A stretch of 41,560 bases of DNA from an uncultured Agathobacter sp. (GCA_934307695.1 CAKRCS010000016.1:1-41560), one strand, 5' to 3'. Shown: positions 23,024 to 32,722, counted from the stretch's first letter. Made by a program: numbers and translations. Notes: a model not told the origin generated them from the sequence alone.

Positions 23024-25198
23024 TTATTTTGCGACCAGAATGATCGTTGTTCTTGCCGGAACACGAATGGTATTCGGTCCGAATATCTCTGTCATGAAAG
23101 AGAAATCCTTTCCTTCCTCGTACTCACAGTTGGTATTTACCTCCACATGCCATGCCATTCCGTTTGTCAGAACCGGAAGCTGCATGGTCAGTGGCTCCCA
23201 GTAGGAGTTCATTGCATAGAACACAATGTCATCCCCCGTATTGCCCGCGTTGCGTCCTGCGTACATGACTCCGATCAGGTGCGTGTCATAATCGGTTCTG
23301 CTGTTGAATGGATAGCCGTTGTGGATGCTGATCTCCGGGAGCTGGCATGCTGCCGGTGCAGTGCGGTTCCTAAGGATCGGATGTGCCGCGCGGAAATGGA
23401 TCATAAAGCGCGCAAAGTCGTGTATCTCCTTGAACTCCTCCAAACGATTCCAATCCAGCCATGAGATAATGTTATCCTGACAGTATGCATTGTTATTTCC
23501 AAACTGCGTATTGCAAAATTCATCTCCGGCAAAGAACATTGCCGGTCCTCGGCTGCACATCAGCGCTGCAAAAGCATTCTTGACCAGTCTGCGCCGCAGT
23601 CCGTTGATCTGCGGATCATCCGTCTCACCCTCGGCACCACAGTTCCAGCTATTTCCATTATTGTCGCCATCGGTATTGTTCCAACCATTTTTCTCATTGT
23701 GCTTCTCATTGTATGAATACAGATCATACAGCGTAAAACCGTCATGGCAGGTCAGAAAATTGACGGATGCGCTATGTCCGCGCCCATCCGGATGGTACAG
23801 ATCCTTGGAACCGGTAATACGCTCGATCGCACCACCGGCGGTTCCTGCATCACCCTTTAGGAAACGGCGCATATCGTCACGGTAACGGCCGTTCCACTCT
23901 GCCCAGCGGTTCCAGGACGGGAAGCTTCCGACCTGATACAATCCGCCGGCATCCCATGCCTCTGCGATCAGTTTGACCTTACCCAGCACAGAGTCAAATG
24001 CCAGCCCTTCAAGGATTGGCGGATTTGCCATCGGCGCACCGTTCTGATCTCTTCCGAGAATGGATGCAAGATCGAACCGGAAACCGTCCACACGGTACTC
24101 GATAACCCAGTTGCGCAGACAGTCAATGATAAAATGTCTTACGACCGGATGGTTACAGTTCATAACATTGCCGCAGCCGCTGAAATTGTAATAATGTGCA
24201 TCCGGTGTCAGCATATAATAGATGTTGTTGTCAATTCCCTTGAAGGAGAAGCTCGGTCCCAGCTCATTCCCCTCTGCCGTATGGTTAAATACGACATCAA
24301 GAATGACCTCAATTCCATTCTGCTTCAGATCATAGATCAGACGCTTTAATTCGTCTCCTTCATGGTTGTGCTCAACGGCATAATTGTAGCCGGTGTTCGG
24401 AGCGCAAAAGCATACGGTATTGTAACCCCAGTAATTGAACAACTGCACGCCGTCCACCACGCGGGCACTCTCCATCTCGTCAAACTCAAAGATTGGCATC
24501 AGTTCAACTGCATTGATTCCGAGATCCTTCAGATACGGGATCTTCTTGCGGAGCCCCTCATACGTTCCGCCCTCCCTGATTCCGGAGGAAGCATCCTTTG
24601 TAAAACCGCGCACATGAGTCTCGTAAATGACAAGATCCTCATACGGATATTCCAGCTGCTTGAGATCGCCCCAGTCAAAGTCATTGCGCACAACTCTCGC
24701 TTTATAGACAAAATCCTTGCCGCCCTCCGGCTTTTCTCCCCAGTTTCTCTGGCCGGTAACAGCCTTTGCGTATGGATCAAGAATGATATTTTCCTTATTA
24801 AACAATAATCCCTTTTCCGGGATGTAAGGTCCATCCAGCCGGAATGCATACTCAAACTCCTCGATCTTAAGTCCGAATACCAGCATTGCGTAAGTATCGC
24901 CGATGTGGTATGCCTCCGGGTACGGAAGCTCTACAAACGGTTCCGATTCCTGTGGATGAAACAGTAACAACGTACATTTGGTTGCCCCATGCGAGCTGAT
25001 CGTAAAGCTCACGCCAGTTGGAGTTACATGTGCGCCCTCTATCCGGTAATATCCCGGTCTGACCTTAAAACCGTTGATCTCATCCAAAGGCTTCAGCAGA
25101 TGATCGTCCTCTGCACTTTGAATGGCAACGGCTTGTGGCTCATTCACTCCCGCATCCGGAATATAGATATGCTCCTTGCGCTCCCAAAATTGTCTCAT
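23024..25198 (-). CDS. glgX: Glycogen debranching enzyme GlgX/isoamylase-type (GH13)
   Basis: The 724-aa enzyme has an N-terminal beta-sandwich (CBM48-like, about 45-150) and a GH13 barrel. Region I is DVVFNHTAEG (301-310), region II is DGFRFD with nucleophile Asp376, region III is AEAWDAGG with acid/base Glu413, and region IV is CHDGFT with His485/Asp486. Region II and the GCGNVMNCNHPVVR insert (341-354) are typical of GlgX/isoamylase rather than pullulanase. It hydrolyses alpha-1,6 branches of limit-dextrinised glycogen in the cytoplasm; no signal peptide is present. No other glycogen genes are in the window. AGAGG lies 10 bases before ATG. Confidence 0.94.
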   Translation of the reverse strand: MRQFWERKEHIYIPDAGVNEPQAVAIQSAEDDHLLKPLDEINGFKVRPGYYRIEGAHVTPTGVSFTISSHGATKCTLLLFHPQESEPFVELPYPEAYHIGDTYAMLVFGLKIEEFEYAFRLDGPYIPEKGLLFNKENIILDPYAKAVTGQRNWGEKPEGGKDFVYKARVVRNDFDWGDLKQLEYPYEDLVIYETHVRGFTKDASSGIREGGTYEGLRKKIPYLKDLGINAVELMPIFEFDEMESARVVDGVQLFNYWGYNTVCFCAPNTGYNYAVEHNHEGDELKRLIYDLKQNGIEVILDVVFNHTAEGNELGPSFSFKGIDNNIYYMLTPDAHYYNFSGCGNVMNCNHPVVRHFIIDCLRNWVIEYRVDGFRFDLASILGRDQNGAPMANPPILEGLAFDSVLGKVKLIAEAWDAGGLYQVGSFPSWNRWAEWNGRYRDDMRRFLKGDAGTAGGAIERITGSKDLYHPDGRGHSASVNFLTCHDGFTLYDLYSYNEKHNEKNGWNNTDGDNNGNSWNCGAEGETDDPQINGLRRRLVKNAFAALMCSRGPAMFFAGDEFCNTQFGNNNAYCQDNIISWLDWNRLEEFKEIHDFARFMIHFRAAHPILRNRTAPAACQLPEISIHNGYPFNSRTDYDTHLIGVMYAGRNAGNTGDDIVFYAMNSYWEPLTMQLPVLTNGMAWHVEVNTNCEYEEGKDFSFMTEIFGPNTIRVPARTTIILVAK

Positions 25199-25244
25199 AC
25201 GATTTATACCTCTTCTATCTGATTTCTTATGTATGCCTTATAAA

Positions 25245-25301
25245 CGTATCTGCGGTGTTATTCTGCCCTGTAAGGCTCCGGCTCGTCGCATTGCAGATAC
25301 G
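25245..25301. repeat. Inverted repeat between methyltransferase and glgX
   Basis: CGTATCTGC (25245-25253) and GCAGATACG (25293-25301) are perfect 9-base arms around a 39-base GC-rich interior. No T run follows on the minus strand beyond TTTAT. It could be a weak terminator or mRNA-stabilising structure in the 110-base gap. Confidence 0.4.
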
Positions 25302-25308
25302 CATAGAT

Positions 25309-26097
25309 CTATTTCATTAGAATATCAACGGTATGTGCGCTGGCTCCCATCAGATCTCCCCGTTCACAGGTTGCCATGTGATACTCTATAAAATGTGCAA
25401 ACTCCTCTTCCGTCAATGCATTCAGAAACGGACGCATATAGTTTGCAGCGCCATCCGCCGCAATGATCTTTTTGCGCGTCAGCCCCACCGCTTCGTTCAG
25501 ACGGGCAATATCCTCCAACCGCACAAAGCTGTACAGTTCATTTGCATTTGCCTGACAGTGAAAGCTCTCATCGAGCATCTTCTGCTCCACCGCTTCCAGG
25601 ATATGGCGCTCCTTGAATGCATAGGTGAGCACACTGTACTCATTCATAATATATGCAACAAAAATCAATCCGCCCTTTTTTGCCACACGCTTTGCCTCCG
25701 AGAGGGCTTTTACCTTATCCTCCCATGCGTGCAGATGGTACATCGGACCAAACAGCAGCACCACGTCAAAGCTTTCATCCGGGAAACGCTTTAACCTGCG
25801 CGCATCCCCTTCATAAGCCTTAACCTTGTCCGTCTTTTGCTTTAGTCTTCCCAGATTGTGGCGGACAAATTCAACCGCCGTGACCGTAAAGCCTTCCTCC
25901 GCGAGCGGTACACTGTATCTTCCCGTCCCTGCCCCCACATCCAGCAGGCAGATGTCTGATTTTCCGCGCCCTGGATAGTGTGTCTGGATTTCCTCATGGA
26001 TATACTTCATCGAGGTTAAAAACTCCACCTGTCCATGTCTGCTGTCCAAACGCTTTTCCTCATTAAATTTATTGTAATACTCGACCAGATTACTCAA
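25309..26097 (-). CDS. Class I SAM-dependent methyltransferase
   Basis: The 262-aa protein has the SAM-binding motif CLLDVGAGTGRYS (about 49-61), an acidic residue at the end of strand 2 (TAVEFV), a motif II-like segment (SFDVVLLFGPMYHL, about 108-121) and a VAKKGGLIFVAYI post-motif. This is the usual type-11/25 methyltransferase core, and the substrate cannot be inferred. The start codon is TTG at 26097, with GGAGG 9 bases before it, one base after the second hypB stop. It is therefore cotranscribed with the two HypB genes. Confidence 0.9.
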   Translation of the reverse strand: MSNLVEYYNKFNEEKRLDSRHGQVEFLTSMKYIHEEIQTHYPGRGKSDICLLDVGAGTGRYSVPLAEEGFTVTAVEFVRHNLGRLKQKTDKVKAYEGDARRLKRFPDESFDVVLLFGPMYHLHAWEDKVKALSEAKRVAKKGGLIFVAYIMNEYSVLTYAFKERHILEAVEQKMLDESFHCQANANELYSFVRLEDIARLNEAVGLTRKKIIAADGAANYMRPFLNALTEEEFAHFIEYHMATCERGDLMGASAHTVDILMK

Positions 26098-26098
26098 A

Positions 26099-26779
26099 TC
26101 AGAACTCCTCCGCGCCGTGCTGCTTCCACTTCTGTATGTTCTCCTCCAGCCACTGCAGCCACGGCTCCATTCCCTCGTTCTTCTTCGCGGAAAGAAAAAA
26201 TACCTGCGCCTTTGGATTCAGCTTGTGAATGCGCTCCACAACCACCGCATCATCAAATGCGAAAAAGTCCCTGGTGTCGGTCTTGCTGATCAGGATCACG
26301 TCGCACACGGTAAACATCAGCGGGTATTTGAGCGGCTTGTCATCACCCTCCGGCACGGACAGTATTGCAACATTTTTGGAGGCTCCCGTATCTGTTTCCG
26401 CCGGGCAGACCAAATTTCCAACATTTTCGAGGAATACCAGATCAAGGTTTCCTGTCTCGAACTCCTCCATTGCCTGTAAGGTCATTTCTGCGTCCATCGC
26501 ACACTCACCACCGGTATGCACCTGAATGGAGCGGACACCCGCAGCCTCAATCTTCTCCGCGTCAACGGTCGCTTCAATATCTGCCTCCATAACGCCGATC
26601 GCGTATTTTTCCTTCAAAGCGTCAATTGTCCGAAGCAGTAATGTTGTCTTGCCGGCTCCCGGAGACGCCATCAGATTGACCATGAAGGTCTCATCCTTTT
26701 TCAGCTTTGCGCGGATCTCGCCCGCGATTGCATCATTCGCTGCAAATACATTATGATTTACTGCGATTACCTTTGCCAT
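26099..26779 (-). CDS. HypB-like GTPase, second copy, metal-site His replaced
   Basis: The 226-aa protein is a SIMIBI-class GTPase with P-loop ASPGAGKTT (38-46), EADI (66-69), the ENVGNLVCP motif (about 118-126) with Cys125, and SKTD (about 165-168) for guanine specificity. In HypB the dimer-interface nickel/zinc site uses a Cys-His pair plus a later Cys. The upstream copy has Cys-His; this one reads GECAMD, so the pair is Cys93-Ala94. It also lacks a His-rich N-terminus. GTP hydrolysis should be intact, but metal handling is likely changed. Its start lies 3 bases after the stop of the other copy. It may have a different partner, or form a heterodimer. Confidence 0.9.
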   Translation of the reverse strand: MAKVIAVNHNVFAANDAIAGEIRAKLKKDETFMVNLMASPGAGKTTLLLRTIDALKEKYAIGVMEADIEATVDAEKIEAAGVRSIQVHTGGECAMDAEMTLQAMEEFETGNLDLVFLENVGNLVCPAETDTGASKNVAILSVPEGDDKPLKYPLMFTVCDVILISKTDTRDFFAFDDAVVVERIHKLNPKAQVFFLSAKKNEGMEPWLQWLEENIQKWKQHGAEEF

Positions 26780-26782
26780 GTC

Positions 26783-27460
26783 CTACGCCTCCTTTACCCC
26801 AAAATCCATCATCTGCTGTGCCAGCCATGCGCACCATGCATCGACACCCTCTCCCGTTCTCGCGGAGATTGGGAAAATCGCTGCGTTTGGATTTCTCTGT
26901 AAGATCACGCGCTTTGCCTCCTCCATATCAAAGTCAAACGCCGGCATCGCGTCGATCTTGTTGATCAGCACCGCATCGCACAGTTCAAACATAAGTGGGT
27001 ATTTGAGCGGCTTGTCATGTCCTTCCGGCACAGACAGGATCGCAACATTCTTTACGGCTCCGGTGTCAAACTCTGCCGGACAGACAAGGTTGCCGACATT
27101 CTCAAGGATCACCAGATCCAGATCATCGGTTCCGAGTGCGCGCATCCCCTGTCTGGACATTTCTGCATCCAGATGGCACATACCTCCGGTATGGAGCTGG
27201 ATTGCTTTCACTCCGGCATTTGCGATGATAAGCGCATCGACATCGGAATCGATGTCAGCCTCCATCACACCGATGGAAAATCGCTCTTTCAGGCGCGCGA
27301 TGGTTGCAAGGAGCGTTGTGGTCTTGCCGGCTCCCGGTGAGGACATCACATTCACATAAAACAGCTTGTCCTTCTTCAGCTGTTCGCGGAGCAGATTGGC
27401 ATCTGCATTGTTATCTTCAAGAATTGTTTTCTTTACATCTAAAATTTCTACACGGTTCAT
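26783..27460 (-). CDS. hypB: HypB-type nickel-incorporation GTPase, canonical copy
   Basis: The 225-aa protein starts at the ATG at 27460, with AGAGGA 8-9 bases before it; a start at 27481 would add seven residues and has no RBS. P-loop SPGAGKTT (41-48), EADI (67-70), the metal site pair GMCHLD with Cys95-His96, ENVGNLVCP with Cys127, and NKID (167-170) are all in place. HypB delivers nickel to [NiFe] hydrogenase with HypA. No hypA, hypC-F or hydrogenase gene is in this window, so the client is unknown. It is the first of the three-gene run hypB-hypB-methyltransferase, with 62 bases separating it from the glycosyltransferase upstream. Confidence 0.92.
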   Translation of the reverse strand: MNRVEILDVKKTILEDNNADANLLREQLKKDKLFYVNVMSSPGAGKTTTLLATIARLKERFSIGVMEADIDSDVDALIIANAGVKAIQLHTGGMCHLDAEMSRQGMRALGTDDLDLVILENVGNLVCPAEFDTGAVKNVAILSVPEGHDKPLKYPLMFELCDAVLINKIDAMPAFDFDMEEAKRVILQRNPNAAIFPISARTGEGVDAWCAWLAQQMMDFGVKEA

Positions 27461-27522
27461 ATCGTTATTCCTCTCATACATTTTATAGGGAATGTGCTCT
27501 CCCCTTTTGTCACATAACCCTT

Positions 27523-28788
27523 TTATTTATTGGAAAAACTCGCTATGTATTTTAGCATGTTTTGTGCAGTCTGTAACCATGTGTATCTCATTTGGTACAG
27601 TTCGTGCGCACGTTTTACATACTTCTTACTCGTATCTGCGTCCAAAAGTGCTTTTTTTGCCATATCCACAAGCGTCCGGTATTGTCCGCCCGGGGTGTAG
27701 CAGTACATACAGTCCCCGTCCGGAAGCTGCTCCCGCAAATACGGATTGTCGTCCGTCAAAAGCAGCGTATTATTTGCCATCGCCGCCGGTATACGGTCGT
27801 GCATTCCCCCGTAAAAGAACGGCGAGGAATTAAGAAGCACCTGGCTTTGTGCGATACAGCGGTATGACTTTGAAAACACCACGCCCTCCTCCATGCGGAG
27901 GTTGGCGTTCTGTGCCAGCGGGAAACGCTCCCACCAGTCGCCGATCGTCTTTACCGGGATATCCGCCCTTAGCAGGGCTTCCACCGCTTGTTTCCTTGCC
28001 ACGTTGCGCAGATAGATCTCCGCAAGATAGCAGCGGTTCAGCCACAGCCGAAGCTGCTCCTTATTCTCACTTGGATCAAGTCCGTAGCGCTCTACAAACA
28101 GCTTTTTGAGTGCCGCCTCCACCGTAACCGAGGAATCCGCCTCCATATACCCGATCATCCGAAGCACATCCTCTTTGCCCGGAAGTCCTTTCTCCTGCGG
28201 CATCTGAAGGATCTGGTCGTAATAGGTCTGCGGATCGTGGTAGGTTCCTATAAAAAGCACGCGCGGGTCTTTCTCCTCCCACTCCGGCACACTGCGCACC
28301 TCAGACGCTCCGAGCGGCAGCATCCGGACAGACTTTACATTCGGGTAATATTCCCTGACATATGTAGCGTGGTTTTCATCCGGTGTTATGACGTGATAGC
28401 GCTTTAATGGGCTTGCCAGCATCGAATGATGATACAACGGATGATCCAGTATGTAATTGATAAACGGCGCGTTGATGTTGTCGAGGAACAGAGAACCATC
28501 CTCCATCGCAATCCGCGGCAGCTTGGAGTTAAAGTCAATCACCGCCAGATAGCTTTTCCCGACATAATGCGATAGCAGCTCCTCCGCGTGCGGCTGTATC
28601 TGCAATCCGTCTGACGCGGACAAGGGCTGTGCAAACAGCGTCGGGCGGCTTCCGATCTCCTCCTCCGCAAACATGCACAGCTCGCACTCCACACCGAGTT
28701 CTTCAAGATTTACCGCCAGTTTTTTTGCAAAGAACCCGGCACTGTCATAGCACATCTGCCGGGTTGTAAAAATAAGTATTTTTTCCAT
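27523..28788 (-). CDS. Glycosyltransferase, GT-B fold, CgeB-like
   Basis: The 421-aa cytoplasmic protein begins KILIFTTRQMCYDSAGFFAKKLAVNLEEL-like, a Rossmann start. A central linker holds HVITPDENHATYVREYYP and RMLPLGASE (about 130-170), then LFIGTYHDPQTYY. The C-terminal donor-binding half has VVFSKSYRCIAQSQVLLNSSPFFYGGMHDRIPAAMANNTLLLTDDN. The last segment, with bases for a nucleotide-sugar pocket (HDR-x3-AMA-x-N), is typical of CgeB/DUF3880-type glycosyltransferases. The sugar and acceptor are unknown. The ATG directly follows the stop of the symporter gene (TAAATG), so the pair is coupled. Confidence 0.8.
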   Translation of the reverse strand: MEKILIFTTRQMCYDSAGFFAKKLAVNLEELGVECELCMFAEEEIGSRPTLFAQPLSASDGLQIQPHAEELLSHYVGKSYLAVIDFNSKLPRIAMEDGSLFLDNINAPFINYILDHPLYHHSMLASPLKRYHVITPDENHATYVREYYPNVKSVRMLPLGASEVRSVPEWEEKDPRVLFIGTYHDPQTYYDQILQMPQEKGLPGKEDVLRMIGYMEADSSVTVEAALKKLFVERYGLDPSENKEQLRLWLNRCYLAEIYLRNVARKQAVEALLRADIPVKTIGDWWERFPLAQNANLRMEEGVVFSKSYRCIAQSQVLLNSSPFFYGGMHDRIPAAMANNTLLLTDDNPYLREQLPDGDCMYCYTPGGQYRTLVDMAKKALLDADTSKKYVKRAHELYQMRYTWLQTAQNMLKYIASFSNK

Positions 28789-30270
28789 TTACTTTTCTTC
28801 TGCCAGTTCCTGCATCTTCTGAATGTCTGCATACGCGGAAAGCATCGGCTTCTCCTTGCTTCCGTGGAAAGTGCGGTTGATATAGTTGCGCGTAATCCTG
28901 ACAACGGTTCCGGAAAGCGCAAGCACACCGATCAAGTTCGGGATCATCATAAGCCCATTAAACGTATCGGACAGATCCCACGCCAGTGTCAGATCCATTG
29001 TTGCGCTGAAAAAGCTCATACATACGAAAATCAGACGGTACGGAACCACGACCTTCTCACCGAACAGATACTCAATGCTCTTGGTTCCGTAATGGCTCCA
29101 TCCAAGCACCGTGGAGAATGCAAACAGCAGGATCGCAACCGCGATAAACATCGGTCCGATATTGCCGAATACTGCCCCAAACGCCTGACCGACAAGCGCG
29201 GAACCCGGCACATCCGAAGCCATCATTCCGTTGTCAAGGTTGACCATTCCGCTTGTAAGTACAACAAGGGCTGTCAGTGTACATACAATAATGGTGTCCA
29301 TGAATACCTCAAAGATTCCCCACATTCCCTGCTGTACCGGCTCCTTGACATTGGAGCTGGAGTGAACCATAACTGACGAGCCTAGTCCTGCCTCGTTAGA
29401 AAATGCGCCTCTTTTAAATCCCCAGGTGATCGCGGATTTGATTCCATAGCCGACAATACCGCCGCCGACCGCTTTTGCCGCGAATGCACCGCGGAAAATG
29501 GAGGCAACTGCTGCCGGGATCAAAGATCCGTTAGAAAATATAACAATCAAAGCACCTACTATGTAAATTACTGCCATAAACGGCACCAGTTTCTCTGCCA
29601 CAGAGGCAATACGCTTGATTCCACCAACAATGACAAGCCCTCCGATGAGAACAAGGGCAATTCCGGTCACCCAGGTCGGAATGGAAAACGCGCTCTGCAT
29701 ATTACCGGCGATCGAGTTGACCTGTGCGATATTGCCGATTCCAAAGCTGGCAAGCACACAGAATAAGCTGAACAGGATCGCAAGCACTTTTCCAATGGTC
29801 TTGCAGTTCTTCTTCGCACCAAGCCCCTCGGACAGGTAATACATTGCACCGCCGCTCCATTCATCTTTGTTATTCTTACGGCGATAATAAATGCCAAGAA
29901 CATTTTCTGAGTAATTCGTCATCATTCCAAGGAATGCCATGATCCACATCCAAAAGATTGCTCCCGGTCCTCCGGTGATGATTGCCGTTGATACGCCGAC
30001 GATATTTCCGGTTCCGATGGTTGCCGCAAGCGCCGTACAAAGACTTTGGAACTGGCTGATCGCACGATCCTCCTTATGCGTATGCCTGGTAACATGTTTG
30101 TTCGTAAAAATGGCTCCGATCGTGCGTTTCATCCAGTGGTGGAAATGAACGATCTGGAATGCGTTTGTGCATACCGTCATCCATAGTCCTGCAAAAAACA
30201 GCAGGGCCAGACCGACCGGTCCCCAGACGATTCCGTTTAGAAAATTGTTGACGCTTGTGATTACTGACAA
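28789..30270 (-). CDS. AgcS/AlsT sodium:alanine (glycine) symporter
   Basis: The 493-aa membrane protein has about 11 segments and the family signature ALAATIGTGNIVGVSTAI (about 79-96) followed by GGPGAIFWMW. Later motifs GAFSNEAGLGSS (about 290-301) and the EPVQQGMWGIFEVFMDT stretch are also diagnostic. It imports small amino acids with sodium. The start codon is TTG at 30270, with GGAGG 8 bases before it. It comes 16 bases after the YihY gene stop, so it may share that transcript. Confidence 0.94.
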   Translation of the reverse strand: MSVITSVNNFLNGIVWGPVGLALLFFAGLWMTVCTNAFQIVHFHHWMKRTIGAIFTNKHVTRHTHKEDRAISQFQSLCTALAATIGTGNIVGVSTAIITGGPGAIFWMWIMAFLGMMTNYSENVLGIYYRRKNNKDEWSGGAMYYLSEGLGAKKNCKTIGKVLAILFSLFCVLASFGIGNIAQVNSIAGNMQSAFSIPTWVTGIALVLIGGLVIVGGIKRIASVAEKLVPFMAVIYIVGALIVIFSNGSLIPAAVASIFRGAFAAKAVGGGIVGYGIKSAITWGFKRGAFSNEAGLGSSVMVHSSSNVKEPVQQGMWGIFEVFMDTIIVCTLTALVVLTSGMVNLDNGMMASDVPGSALVGQAFGAVFGNIGPMFIAVAILLFAFSTVLGWSHYGTKSIEYLFGEKVVVPYRLIFVCMSFFSATMDLTLAWDLSDTFNGLMMIPNLIGVLALSGTVVRITRNYINRTFHGSKEKPMLSAYADIQKMQELAEEK

Positions 30271-30286
30271 TGCTTTGTCCTCCCTT

Positions 30287-31105
30287 TTAAAGTATGTCCT
30301 TTACATCCATTTTTGTGCTGTTTACAATACCACCGAGAAACAATACATACATGCACCCATACACCCATAGCAGCAAAAATGCAATTGTCGTCATCGTTCC
30401 GTAGAAGGACGTATAATTACTGTGACGGTTGACGTACAGGGAGAAAAACACAGACAACGCAACCCAGCCGACCGCGGAAAATACCGCGCCCGGAATCTGG
30501 TCACGCCATCTTTGCTTCTGATTCGGAAGAAAGTAATATAGTACCCAGAACATCAAAAACAGTACCGGGATACAAATAAGGAGGCGGAACTTTAAAATGA
30601 GTTCAAAGCCTCCTTCCAGCCAAGGAATACGGAGTGCGAAAAACGCGCCGATCTTGTGACCAAACACCATGATCGCAAGCATCAAAAGCATGACCACCGC
30701 CAGCACAATGCTGTAAAGTACCGAATACAGGCGGATTATGATCACATTTCTGGATTCTTTTACCTGATACATGGAATTTAATCCCTGCTGAAACGCCAGA
30801 AAGGCGCGTGAGCTCAGATAGATTGCCGTAAGCACGGTAATAGAGATCCGCCCGCCGGAGCTTCCAGAATAGATTTCATTGGAAAATCCCATCAGAAGAT
30901 CATGGAAGGCGTCCGGCACAAACGTGGATGCCCACAGCAGAAAATCCGCCTCTGAGAGCGGTGTCAGATCCAAAAGAGCAAAGAAAAACATCAGAAACGG
31001 AAAGAACGACAAAATCAGGAAGAAGGATGCCTGCCCTGCATAGGCTGACACCGCACTTTTCTGAAACTTCTTGATTCCGCTGATCAGATACAACACATAT
31101 TTCAT
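30287..31105 (-). CDS. YihY/BrkB family membrane protein
   Basis: The 272-aa protein has six membrane segments and the family features SAYAGQASFFLILSFFPF near the N-terminus, a central SRAFLAFQQGLNSMY (about 100-114) and WLEGGFEL. The chosen ATG at 31105 has GAGG 6 bases upstream and lies 8 bases after the cardiolipin synthase stop; the frame is open for 33 more codons but overlaps that gene. YihY proteins were once called RNase BN, wrongly. Their role is unsettled, with envelope or transport links suggested. Pairing with a phospholipid synthase fits an envelope role. Confidence 0.9.
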   Translation of the reverse strand: MKYVLYLISGIKKFQKSAVSAYAGQASFFLILSFFPFLMFFFALLDLTPLSEADFLLWASTFVPDAFHDLLMGFSNEIYSGSSGGRISITVLTAIYLSSRAFLAFQQGLNSMYQVKESRNVIIIRLYSVLYSIVLAVVMLLMLAIMVFGHKIGAFFALRIPWLEGGFELILKFRLLICIPVLFLMFWVLYYFLPNQKQRWRDQIPGAVFSAVGWVALSVFFSLYVNRHSNYTSFYGTMTTIAFLLLWVYGCMYVLFLGGIVNSTKMDVKDIL

Positions 31106-31113
31106 AACAAACC

Positions 31114-32661
31114 TCACAATAATGGAGCGATAAATCGCAGAATGCACTGCCCGGTACGAAGGGCTGGCGATTTCACCTTGCACTGTTCGGTAACCTCCTC
31201 GCACTGTGGGAAGGTCTCCTCAAAATCATCCCGCACAGCCAGTACGGCAGATGCTTTGTAAAACAGGCAGGCATCCTCAAAATGATGGAACAGACTCCGG
31301 TAGTCAAAATTGATCGTCCCGACGATTGCTGTCCTGTCATCCACAACACACAGCTTGGAATGGCAGAATCCGGGCGTATATTTGTATAACCGCACTCCGG
31401 CATGTGCCAGGGCGGTAAGATACGAACAGGTTACCTGATAGACAATCTTCTTATCCGGGATCGCCGGTATGACGATGCGCACATCCACCCCTCTTTTGGC
31501 AGCGAGGCAGATTGCCCGGTTCATATCGGAGGAAATAATCAGGTACGGCGTCATAATGTAGACATACTGTTTCGCATTCTGGATCATGTCAAGATAAGCA
31601 TTCTCCCCGACACGCTCCTCGTCAAGCGGGCTGTCCGCATACGGCTGCACATAGCAGCGCTCCTTTGCCTGATACTGCCGCGTCCGAAAATACGGTGCAT
31701 AGTCAGTATCGTCCGCCTTGATCCCATTCCACATTTCGAGGAACATCACAGTAAGGTTGCGTACTGCATCCCCCTCAATGCGCACTCCGGCATCCTTCCA
31801 GCGCCCATACGGCTGGATAATGTTAAAATATTCGTTTGCAAGATTGTAGCCGCCGGTAAAGCCGATAATGCCATCCACGATCGTGATCTTGCGGTGATCC
31901 CTGTGGTTCATAAACATACGAAGGAAAGGCACCATCGGGTTAAAAACCCGGCATTCGATTCCCGCCTCGCGCATCTGCTTGATAAATGACGGACTTATAA
32001 ATCCAACGCTTCCGACATCATCATAAAGAATGCGCACTTTGACTCCCTGTGACACCTTTTGCAGAAGAATCTCCAATATACCGTCAAATGCCTCCGCTTT
32101 CTCGATGGCAAAATACTCCAGAAAGATGAAGTGCTCTGCGCTCTGCAAAGCCTCCTTCTGTGCCTCCAGTGCTTTGTTCGTATCACTATAATATGTGATA
32201 TCCGTATTGGAATAGACGGGGTAATGCGCATAATTCTGCAGATAGCGGAACTGGTTCGCCACGCGCCGGTTGTCCGCCTCAAGTTCCGTCAGGACATCTT
32301 CCTCCTTTGGGACTGCTGCACGGATCTTGCGTCCGCACAGGTCAAACACGACCTTGTTGTGCTTGCTCGCTCCCGGTCTGCCAAAGAGCAGATACAGATT
32401 GACGCCAAGTACCGGGAAGGCAAGCATGATCACGATCCACGAAATCTTGATCTCCGCGTTGATATGCCTGCCGAACATCCAGAGCGTGATAAAAAGTGCC
32501 GCAACACTTGAAATGATCGAAATTATGGCTGAATACTGGCTAAGTCTGAATACAAGCAGCAAAAACCATAATACCTGCAGCAAAACAGACATCCCGACAA
32601 AGATCATTCGGCTGATACTGTTTTTCATATTGGATTTCTGTTCCACTCGTAATTTACTCAT
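31114..32661 (-). CDS. cls: Cardiolipin synthase (phospholipase D family)
   Basis: The 515-aa protein has two or three N-terminal membrane helices (about 19-93) and two HKD motifs: H256/K258/D263 in HRKITIVDG and H434/K436/D441 in HSKLCVVDD, each followed by the Gly/Asn of the PLD family (GFTGGYN and GTINFD). It condenses two phosphatidylglycerols to cardiolipin and glycerol at the membrane. The ATG is preceded by GGAGGG at 5 bases. It is the first gene of a likely unit with YihY, with a candidate promoter at 32694-32722. Confidence 0.95.
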   Translation of the reverse strand: MSKLRVEQKSNMKNSISRMIFVGMSVLLQVLWFLLLVFRLSQYSAIISIISSVAALFITLWMFGRHINAEIKISWIVIMLAFPVLGVNLYLLFGRPGASKHNKVVFDLCGRKIRAAVPKEEDVLTELEADNRRVANQFRYLQNYAHYPVYSNTDITYYSDTNKALEAQKEALQSAEHFIFLEYFAIEKAEAFDGILEILLQKVSQGVKVRILYDDVGSVGFISPSFIKQMREAGIECRVFNPMVPFLRMFMNHRDHRKITIVDGIIGFTGGYNLANEYFNIIQPYGRWKDAGVRIEGDAVRNLTVMFLEMWNGIKADDTDYAPYFRTRQYQAKERCYVQPYADSPLDEERVGENAYLDMIQNAKQYVYIMTPYLIISSDMNRAICLAAKRGVDVRIVIPAIPDKKIVYQVTCSYLTALAHAGVRLYKYTPGFCHSKLCVVDDRTAIVGTINFDYRSLFHHFEDACLFYKASAVLAVRDDFEETFPQCEEVTEQCKVKSPALRTGQCILRFIAPLL

Positions 32662-32693
32662 CGAAGCCCTCCATCAAAAGTATTTCCTAACAA

Positions 32694-32722
32694 ACTATAC
32701 CATACTCTTCTTTTTTCGTAAA
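32694..32722 (-). promoter_or_regulatory. Candidate promoter of cls
   Basis: TTTACG (32717-32722), 17 bases, TATAGT (32694-32699) on the minus strand, about 33 bases before the cls ATG. The rest of the 176-base gap to the divergent EamA gene is AT-rich with nothing distinct. Confidence 0.45.
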
